From positions 20,174,430-20,238,429 of the forward strand of contig NC_058158.1 in the NCBI RefSeq assembly GCF_020080835.1: a stretch of DNA of 64,000 nt, read 5' to 3'. Below are positions 56,177 through 64,000 of the stretch, piece after piece; the first letter of the stretch is position 1; each line of letters begins with the position of its first letter. Source of the stretch: Cotesia glomerata (taxonomy: Eukaryota > Arthropoda > Insecta > Hymenoptera > Braconidae). The position numbers and the translations under genes are program-made. The notes under the pieces were generated by a model. That model did no database searches. It saw only the letters and a list, made by a program, of their open reading frames with translations, and had not been told where the DNA came from.

Positions 56177-56518
56177 GAGCAATTTTATATAGCTTGGAAT
56201 CCTGGTGTTGTGATTAAAGTAGTTGATGAACGCTTTTATTTATTTAAATATTTATTATCTTTATTATCAATAATTTATAAATTAATTTTAATTCTATTTT
56301 TGAGTACGGGTATCGGAGTCTTCGGATCTCTAACGTTAAAAAATTTTCTTTTTAGTCATTCTATTTTATTTATTTTTTTTTTTAATTAATTAATTAAAAA
56401 TTTTTTACACAAAACGTGTACGTGATTAATCATTAAAAAAGACTTTGATTATAATAATCTGCATGCATCCTGCTTCAATGTTTTCTCCTTCTTTCTAAAT
56501 TGTACCAGATAGATTAAT

Positions 56519-56522
56519 TATA

Positions 56523-56560
<38 letters not shown>

Positions 56561-56562
56561 CA
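56519..56562. repeat. (ATT)n microsatellite
   Basis: A trinucleotide ATT/TTA run of more than 40 bases. Confidence 0.93.
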
Positions 56563-56658
56563 TAAATATTATTAGAATGACAATTTATGCAAATAAATAA
56601 AATAAAAACAATATCATTTCACGGAATATCATAATTGATTATATTTTGTGGTATTGCA

Positions 56659-56767
56659 GGTATGCTCGGGGCATTGTCCCCAGGTGCTATGCATCCAGCA
56701 TTCGCGATTCAAATGGATTCCCTGGTAGACCAATGCTAACGCCGATGATGCATCCACGTTTCAGATG
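56659..56767 (+). other. Exon-like segment after a TTGCAG acceptor
   Basis: GC-rich sequence begins right after TGGTATTGCAG and reads, in one frame, RYARGIVPRC and then FPGRPMLTPMMHPRFR before a stop at 56766. The composition and acceptor suggest an orphan exon, perhaps of a Pro/Met-rich protein. No partner exon is recognised. Confidence 0.25.
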
Positions 56768-57591
56768 ATCACCTCAAGCTAACGGGCCTAATCTATCACT
56801 GCATTTTTGTGCTGGGCCCAGCCCTGACTTGGTCTCAAGGGTAGAAAAATTTACTGACTCAAAATCAATAATATAATTATATGTAATATAATTACCATGC
56901 AAGAGCCGTTGGTTTAGAATTTTCAAAAACCGAAAACGACTGTCATGTGCAAAGTCAAATATATCAACGCTACTGATCCTCAGTTAACACGAGAGTTAGC
57001 AAAAGCCTTTTCTTTTTTTTGTTTTAATTAATTACCATTATCGAATTATAAAGTATTGTTACACTAAACAGCATCTGGAAGTAACAATCTGTCATTAATA
57101 AGCGTAAAAGTAATTCCAAATATCGAAATATTTTTTTTATATTTTTTCTTTGATAACAAATCGCGATCGCTACTTTATTAAATAAAACGGAATAAATTCT
57201 GTTAAATTATCGTTAGCTTGCTATTACACGTTCAAATCTACCAATTAAAATTGAAAATATTAATATTTATGTGTTGTAAAACAAGTGTAAGTACAAAAAC
57301 TACGCATTGTTAAAATTATTTAATTTTACAAATTGTTCTTTCTTTTGAATAATAAAGCAATGGGTAAAATTTTTAATTCATCTTATTTCTTCAAATTAAA
57401 TAACAATAGATTTAAAACGATTCAGCAAGACACCCTGAATTATAAAAAAAAAATAAGTTGGTGTGGATATTCAGTGAGTGTTTCGCCGACAATATTTATC
57501 TTTTAAATTTTTTAAAAATAATAAGTCTGTGGAAAGTTTTGATGGAATTAGTACAGTCTGACGTTTGAGCAAAACTCAAATGAATTAGATA

Positions 57592-60500
57592 TTTCAATTC
57601 AATTCAATTCAATCTTTAATGTACTCTCAAATGTTTAACATATGTCCCTATATACAAGAAGGTTTGAGATACAGGTAGATGTCAAGAAATTACAAATTTA
57701 AAACTTAGGAGTTATAATGTACAGTAGAGCAGAGATAAAAGATGAAGATGATTATAATAAGAGTATGAATGTATGTGATCTGGTTGATAAGTGAGATATA
57801 GTTGTCTCTAAAATGTTTAAGGTGTCTAATATAAATTCAAATTTAATACAAAGTATAATTCAATAGTTGTAATTCAAAAGCATAATTCTAAATATAATCT
57901 CAAAAACATAATTCAAATTACACTCAACCATTACCAGAAGGGATTTACAGATTTAAAGTTAGTCAAGGGGAAGAGGTTATTTCACATGAATTTCGGGATT
58001 CTTGTGGAAGTGAAATCTGGTGGATAAATACCAGAAAAGAGATCTAAGGAAGTGAAACAGTTTTGAAGATATTCAGGTGTTGGCTTTCAAATTTGGGCTT
58101 TTCTGTTGTTCTGCAATTTTCCCAGCTTGTCATGCCCTTCAACCCTCAGTGATAACACAGTTTCCTCAGAATTTGTCTTCTGAGAGTGTCATAGAAGGGG
58201 CATTCGATCAGGCGCATTACAGTTTCTTTTTGCCAGAATCTGCAAAAATTTGCAGTCCTTGAGTGGTGATAAGACGAAAGTCTCACTGTTAGTCGAAATG
58301 AAGCACGCGTATTTACTGGCCAGGCGGAGTTGGACAATTGGTTTTGCACACAGATAGTGTGGTACTCTCTGTGGAAGAGTTCTGGAAGTATTTTAAATAA
58401 CGGGACAGGTAGAATGAGCTGACAGCCTGAAGAGTGAGAGTATCTTTCTACTATTCTGGTGCTAGGTGACTACGATGTTTACTCAAGATGTTATCTTTGC
58501 GTGTTTTCCAGTGCTCCACATCTAGGCTATTCAGCAGTGAGTCTGCGTTGATAGGTTTTTTAGAAGTTCTTTTCAGTTGTTGAACCCAGTTGGTGCTTTT
58601 ATGCTGTGTAGAGTGTTTGTTTATTTCCTGACCCCAGGCGCAGCGAGGCAGATTTTGGGGAGTCGGTTGTCTGAAAGCTCTAGGATTTTAATGATCCAAT
58701 TTAAGGCCAGCTGCAAAGATAATATTGTGTGGAGATATGTTGCAGGTTTAGCTCAATTCCTCAAGCGCATAATTCGGAGTAGCACCTGGGAGAGTGAGAA
58801 TAATTTCTTGTAAAAGGCAAGATTTGCTGATTCTAGCATTTCAGTGAAGTCCGGACCTAAGGCACCAGTGATCTGCGGCCATTACGTAAAGCAAAGAGCT
58901 GCGGATCAAGCTGCTGTGTGTATTTGAAGCTTGCCTTTCCAGGCGTCAGCTTTCAGCTTGGTAAGTGATGGCCACAGGGGCGCTGTGCCGGTCGCAATTC
59001 TGCTTTTGCTAATGGCATGAGGATTTGGCCGTTGAGACATTGAAAATGCTTGTAGAGAAAGCCACACCTAGATACGTGTAAGATTTTCACCATTTCTGAC
59101 CCTCCTCTCCATTAAACAGAAATACAGGGCATTTTTCCGACATTTACCGGAGAAACTGATTCTTAAGATCTTTTTGTTTTTTGACACATTGACTTGCATG
59201 GCGTTATACTTTGCAATAAGTTTCGAGAATCTTGAGCCCTTTTTTGGAGGTGACTAGTTGAGCGGAGTGTCCATAGCAATATCGATCAGCATACATTAAG
59301 AACAGTGACAGTTATCGAGGCATTTAGACTGGGATTCCTTCAAGTCCCTGCTCATCGAAGAATGACGTAATGTCCGATAGGTGCCACAGTATATAAACAA
59401 AAGGGCTTAGCACTTCTCCTTGCAACACGCCTAGAAAGTTACATCAACTGGTTCAGAGAGCTGTCCGTTAACTCTCACTCTCATTTTGTGCGCGTTGTCA
59501 TACAGGATCTTCAGTATGTTGATTAGTTTGGAGCTGGAGGCCTAGGTTCATTAATCTTTTGTCCAAAGTTTGTCGTGAGGGACCGAGTCAAAGGCCCGGC
59601 GAAAATCTATGAAAATAAGGTATATACCGGTTTACCGAACCTTAGCTGCATTTGCAGGAGAGACAGTAGGGTAAATACATTGTCTGCACATGATTTGTCG
59701 GGTTGAAAGCCTGATTGTTTCCTTCTGGGATGATTTTTTCAGTCTCAGCCCACTTCCTGATACGTTTTATGGCATACCAGCTTTGCGTGTGAAAACTTTC
59801 GCAGTGCTGTTAATTAGTGCAATACTGCGATAGTTTTCCGGGTCCGTGGGATCACCTTTTTGAACAGCATCGTGGTGATACTTTTTGTCCAATTCAGCGG
59901 TAGTGTTCCTGTGACCAGTATTTTTGTTGAAGAACGCAAGACAAGATAGCTGCCAGTTTTCCGGGAGTGTTTTTAAAAATTCATTACTGATATTATCCAT
60001 GTACCTGGTGCTTGTTTTGACTTTTGCATTTTTGAGAGGCTTTCTTGAAGTTCTTCTAGCGTAATTTCTATATCAAGTTGCTGGTGCAAATCTGAGTGCC
60101 AGGTTGGATTTGGAGGTGATGTGGGGTGAGTAGACTTTTATGGAAAAAAATTTCTCCCACTCCACCAGTGCAATGCTATTCTGGCTACGCTGAAGCTTCT
60201 TCGAACCGTAGATTTCATCACTGTATCCCAGAAAGTCTTGGAGTTGTGGGTTTTGGCAAATTTAGCTTGGGATAACATTGATGTGTATATTCCTGTTTCC
60301 CTCAGCTTTCAAGTAACTGTAATAGTTCTTTTTAGTGATTGGAGATAGATTGCCCAGACAGGGATCTGAGTTGTTCGGACAACTTGCATTGGCATGGAGA
60401 ATATCATTTTTTATCATTGCTTTTCGGTCCTTGCAGCTGCCATTTGTCAAACCAGGGTTTTGATTTTCTCTTTCTGGTGGGTATTTCCCTGTTGACTTGG

Positions 60501-61550
60501 GGCATCAGGGGCTTCGCGTGCAGCTTCAGTGATGGCAACGGTCGTAATTGGTTATTGAAGTCGTCTACAGAGGTTGGAATCCGTAAAGTCAATTTTGATG
60601 AGAGGGGACCAAGTAATATAATGACGAAACAGATCAGCATGTATTTCCTTTTCGTTCCATCGCAGAGAGGGCTTAGCTGCATAGAGTTTTGTTCAGCTTG
60701 AACCAAGTCCTAATGGGGCCAGTGTGAAGCCTAATTTGTTACATGGGTAGATGATCTGACTTTCGTAACCATGTCCTCCACCCACATGTCGGACACATGC
60801 TGAAGCACTCAAGCGATATTAACCCATATTAGATCGATAACACTTTTCCGGAAGTACTGCAGAATGTAAAATCACCATTTCGGTCTCCAGGCGACCTACC
60901 ATTTAGTAGAATGAAGCCATTATTCCTTTCCTTATAAATCGCATGACGAGCTGCAGCCTCTGATGATTACAGACTCTGATTCTCCTCATGAAAGTCACGG
61001 GTATTGTCGAGGTTTGTGGTTTTACAGTAACGTCTTCCCCTGCACTTGACTCTCAAGTTACCTACCACGGCATTAAAGTCGCCACCAGCGATGAAGAGAT
61101 CGAAACTGGTGAGTATGAAAGATATTGGATAGAGTGAGTTGCAAAGATCAAGGGTCTCTTCTAAGTTCTCATTTGGTTTGAAGTAGATTAGGGCAGTAAT
61201 AATGGTGAGATTATTGGAAGACACCCTTTAGCAATGCAGATCCAGGACTTAGATGAAGAAAATTGTCGTTGATGTTAAGCTCGAGAATATAATCAGTCCG
61301 CCGCTGGGTCTGCCTTTGTTTCATAGTGGCTTTCTTTGTAGCTGGGACGAAAATTTTTGCAGATTTGACTTAGACTTGAGAGGAAGAGATCATCAGTTGC
61401 CCAGGTTTCTGAAATACATATAAGACTGGCAGTGGGAGGAGTTGATGATCTCTTGGTATGTTGTGTTGACCGTGAGCATTCCAAAAAGTGATGTTGACTG
61501 TGCTGGCTGTGTTGAGGATATTTGCGTGATGTGGTTGAATTACATTTAGC
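57592..61550 (-). pseudogene. Jockey-like LINE relic, about 4 kb
   Basis: Read on the minus strand, the parts come in order. An AP-endonuclease remnant has LICISETWATDD (about 61420) and FIAGGDFNAVVGNL (about 61090). The reverse transcriptase has DNISNEFLKTLPENW (59998), KGDPTDPENYRSIALINSTA (59850), DFRRAFDSVPHDKLW (59605), GVLQGEVLSPFVYILWH (59430) and the catalytic box as YADR (about 59296) instead of YADD. A C-terminal remnant has MRLIECPFYDTLRRQILR (about 58210). Frames shift often and the second catalytic Asp is lost, so it is inactive. The element ends with an (AATTG)n tail at 57592-57612, in line with target-primed insertion. Confidence 0.87.
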
Positions 61551-61635
61551 TATTGAGCGTGGGGGTTGAAATTGTTTTTGGTGTTGCTACTTTGGGAGTA
61601 GCTTGCATTTGTAATAGTATCTTGTGAAGGGTTTA

Positions 61636-62030
61636 CTTTTCAAATAATGAATTAAACTTGAATAAAAAAATTACTATTGAAATAATAATAAATTAAATAA
61701 AAAGTAAACTTAAATGAAATAAAACATTACTTTTCAAATAATGAATTAAACTTGAATAAAAAAATTACTATTGAAATAATAATAAATTAAATAAAGAAGT
61801 AAACTTAAAAGAAATAAAACATTACTTTTCAAATAATGAATTAAACTTAAATGAAATAAAACATTATTATTCAAATAATGAATTCAACTTGAATAAAAAA
61901 ATTACTATTGAAATAATAATAAATTAAATAAAAAGTAAACTTAAATGAAATAAAACATTACTTTTCAAATAATGAATTAAACTTAAATAAAATAAAACAT
62001 TACTATTCAAATAATGAATTCAACTTGAAT
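61636..62030 (+). repeat. Tandem repeat, AT-rich, units of about 60-100 bp
   Basis: Units with TTTTCAAATAATGAATTAAA, AAAAAAATTACTATTGAAAT and AGTAAACTTAAATGAAATAA recur about five times with internal deletions. It separates the LINE relic from the 448-codon ORF. Confidence 0.88.
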
Positions 62031-62115
62031 AAAAAAAAATTAGAATCATTATTTAAAATTATAAAATTAATCAAAAAAAAGAAAAGGATGTCTTGCGCTG
62101 ATTAATGAATATTGA

Positions 62116-63462
62116 CTAAAATTCGTCAAATGCATCATCATAATCATCAAACGATGATGAACGATCACCATCAGAATCATACTCAACATTCATTGATGGG
62201 TACCAGCCTATCTCTTGAACATTTTCAACTCGATCATCATCATCATCATCATGAATGAAATTGTCTTGACACTCTGACAATATTACAGTTGACGCTGATG
62301 TCGATGCTGCTGCTGCTGATGGTGCTGGTGATGCTGGTGATATAAGTGGTTGATTGTCTATGTGTGAAGTTAGCTTACATACTTCACACATATGAGTGGG
62401 TTGCTTTACGTTAGAGTCTAGCTCTTCTAAATCATCAATAAAATACACTGCTGCTCCTTCTAAGTCATCATCGTCAACATCGGCTTCATAACCATCTTCA
62501 TCATTATTACGACTGATGGATGATGCTTGAATTGATGAATCATCATCATCATCATCATCACTATCAACATACAATTGCAAATGCGTTAAGTTTAAGCCCG
62601 GTAAGCCAGTAGATGTGCCTGGTTGTGGTTGAAATGATGATGAAGATGATGTAGTTTGAAGTGAAGATGATGTAGGTTGAGGTGAAGATGGTGGTGGTCG
62701 TGGTGGTGGTGGTGGTGACCTAAACCTCAATCGTCGACGAGGCGGTTCGTTTTCCGCTTGATCATCATGAGACCTACGAGGACGACGACGATGATAAGGA
62801 CGATGGCGGCGAGGGCTGAATTCTCCCTGGATGGTTGATGATGATGATGATGGTGATGGTGGGGGTGGTGGTGAGCGTCGCAGCAGTCGTCCTCGTCGAC
62901 GACGGCCAAGCTGCTGGTGCAGTTGTTGTTGTTGCTGGTGTTGATGTTGTTGTCGTTGTTGTTGATGTAAACTTGACATAATGCGTCTTGATATCACATT
63001 TGTCATATTCAATGATACATCTATCGTAATTGATGATAATCTATCAATCAAATGCTGCGTCATTGGTGATGGTGGTGGTGCTTGTGATGGTTGTGATGGT
63101 TCAAAATCTTCATTGGACTCGAACTCAATGTCACTTATAAGGAGAAAAATACGTGGCGCGTAATTCTCTAATACAAAATAGTTACGACCTACCATTGAGT
63201 TATCCCCTTCTACATTTAATAGTCTGAACCACCATGATTCTGTATAATGTTGCAACGTCAGAATCGTATGATAATTCCCAAGTTGAATGTGCGGATACCC
63301 ACTAAGCTCTCGATCATTTCTGATAGCGTTGGTAAATTCTTGACGTATATAATCAATTAAATTAATTACATTCAAATTAAAAATTCTCAGCCATACACAG
63401 GGAATAAAAACATCATAATGCATGTAGCGATCGATTCTGTTGGCATCATCCAAAGTAGCCAT
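62116..63462 (-). CDS. Intact 448-residue ORF, low-complexity acidic and Arg/Ser-rich protein
   Basis: A single uninterrupted frame from ATG 63462 to TAG 62116-62118. Residues 1-125 look globular and aromatic-rich (YDVFIPCVWLRIFNL, ESWWFRLLNVEGDN). The rest is disordered: Gln/His runs (about 165-185), Arg-rich and SPPPPP blocks (186-260), Ser/Thr/Gln stretches, two or more Asp runs, one CEVC pair that is too little for a zinc knuckle, and an acidic C-terminus. Trinucleotide repeats in the DNA underlie the runs. An acceptor-like TTTTTTTTCAG lies five bases before the ATG, as in the gene at 7701, implying a 5' non-coding exon. No membrane segment. The family is not recognised. A nuclear role would fit the charge pattern but is inference. 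Length and openness in AT-rich DNA favour a real gene. Confidence 0.6.
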   Translation of the reverse strand: MATLDDANRIDRYMHYDVFIPCVWLRIFNLNVINLIDYIRQEFTNAIRNDRELSGYPHIQLGNYHTILTLQHYTESWWFRLLNVEGDNSMVGRNYFVLENYAPRIFLLISDIEFESNEDFEPSQPSQAPPPSPMTQHLIDRLSSITIDVSLNMTNVISRRIMSSLHQQQRQQHQHQQQQQLHQQLGRRRRGRLLRRSPPPPPSPSSSSSTIQGEFSPRRHRPYHRRRPRRSHDDQAENEPPRRRLRFRSPPPPPRPPPSSPQPTSSSLQTTSSSSSFQPQPGTSTGLPGLNLTHLQLYVDSDDDDDDDSSIQASSISRNNDEDGYEADVDDDDLEGAAVYFIDDLEELDSNVKQPTHMCEVCKLTSHIDNQPLISPASPAPSAAAASTSASTVILSECQDNFIHDDDDDDRVENVQEIGWYPSMNVEYDSDGDRSSSFDDYDDAFDEF

Positions 63463-63469
63463 TGTTACT

Positions 63470-64000
63470 GAAAAAAAAAAGAAAATTTTTAAAATCAGCT
63501 TACCATAGAATATTCTTTTATACTTAATTTCCTAATTCATTTTCTTTTTTATTCTCTAAGTTAAATTATCACTTTATTTTCTCTATTATTTTTTTTTTAT
63601 TTAACCAATATTATTTTAATTCGTTATAATTTATTTAATTTTAACCATTGTTAAATTATTTTAACCTTTATTTTTTTTTTATTTTTACTTAACTTTTATT
63701 ATTATTTATTCTAATGTTTATTTTTTTTTTTAATTAACTTTTATCATTATTTATTTTAATGTTTATTATTTTCTTTTATTTAATTTTTTTTTGTTATTTT
63801 AACGTAGTATGATTTATTTTATTAATTCACTTTTATTCAACCTTAACTCTTTTTTTATTTAACTGTTATTATTTTTTCTTAACTTTTATTATTATTATTT
63901 ATTTTCATGTTTATTATTGTTTTTTATTTAATTTTAATTATTTATTTTAACTTAGTATGATTTATTTTTATTAATTCACTTTTATTTAACCTTAACTATT
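63470..64000. repeat. T-rich low-complexity and tandem repeat region
   Basis: It is built of TTTATT/TTAACTTTTA-like words. A unit of about 140 bases with TAGTATGATTTATTTT, AATTCACTTTTATT and AACCTTAACT occurs at about 63806 and 63953. It would be the upstream intron or promoter of the 448-codon gene. No promoter element can be named. Confidence 0.7.

Noticed and set aside
62981..63163. 60-codon plus-strand ORF
   Set aside because: Antisense to the 448-codon ORF and without its own support.

Overview
The window is a stretch of AT-rich animal nuclear DNA. The genes have introns, with GT..AG sites in compatible phases. It carries Tc1, hAT-like, MULE-like and non-LTR elements, foldback MITEs and an insect-type env relic. 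An insect genome is the natural reading, possibly a parasitoid wasp, but that is inference from repeat style and base composition. Three runs of exactly 100 N (38455-38554, 48563-48662, 53711-53810) split the window into four contigs: A (1-38454), B (38555-48562), C (48663-53710) and D (53811-64000).

Contig A. Bases 1-3.7 kb hold a decayed env-like relic and a possible LTR. Small inverted-repeat elements and AT-rich DNA fill 3.8-7.2 kb. A tandem pair of unrecognised genes follows. One (7701-9713) has two exons and encodes Gln/Asn-Pro repeats followed by an Arg/Gly-rich tail. The other (12029-12481) appears broken and also ends in an RGG tail. A compact three-exon gene of 137 residues lies on the minus strand at 16018-16872. 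From 18164 three exons in matching phase encode the N-terminal part of a Tc1/IS630-like transposase-derived protein. Downstream lie a TTAA-flanked foldback, a CACTG MITE, a 3.85 kb hAT-like element with an 8-bp target duplication and a Tc1 copy nested inside it, jockey-type and G-rich LINE relics, a MULE relic and a 1 kb foldback.

Contig B is nearly the same sequence as 17796-34826, less about 7.1 kb, and it is bounded on both sides by assembly gaps. It is best read as the other haplotype (or a false duplication) placed in series, not as a second locus. Contig C continues the transposase-derived gene. A decayed DDE exon (48887-49422), an open exon (50672-51274) and a short last exon (53409-53459) fit the phase left open by exon 3, so one gene may span about 18.2-53.5 kb with contig B lying wrongly inside an intron.

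Contig D carries a broken integrase-type gene, a broken threonyl-tRNA synthetase fragment, a decayed minus-strand LINE of about 4 kb, a tandem-repeat block, and an intact 448-residue ORF with a low-complexity, acidic and Arg/Ser/His/Gln-rich protein. No CRISPR, operon, rRNA or convincing tRNA was seen. The strongest leads are the haplotig structure, the long transposase-derived gene, the paired RGG genes and the 137-residue gene. Nothing here proves a new functional system.
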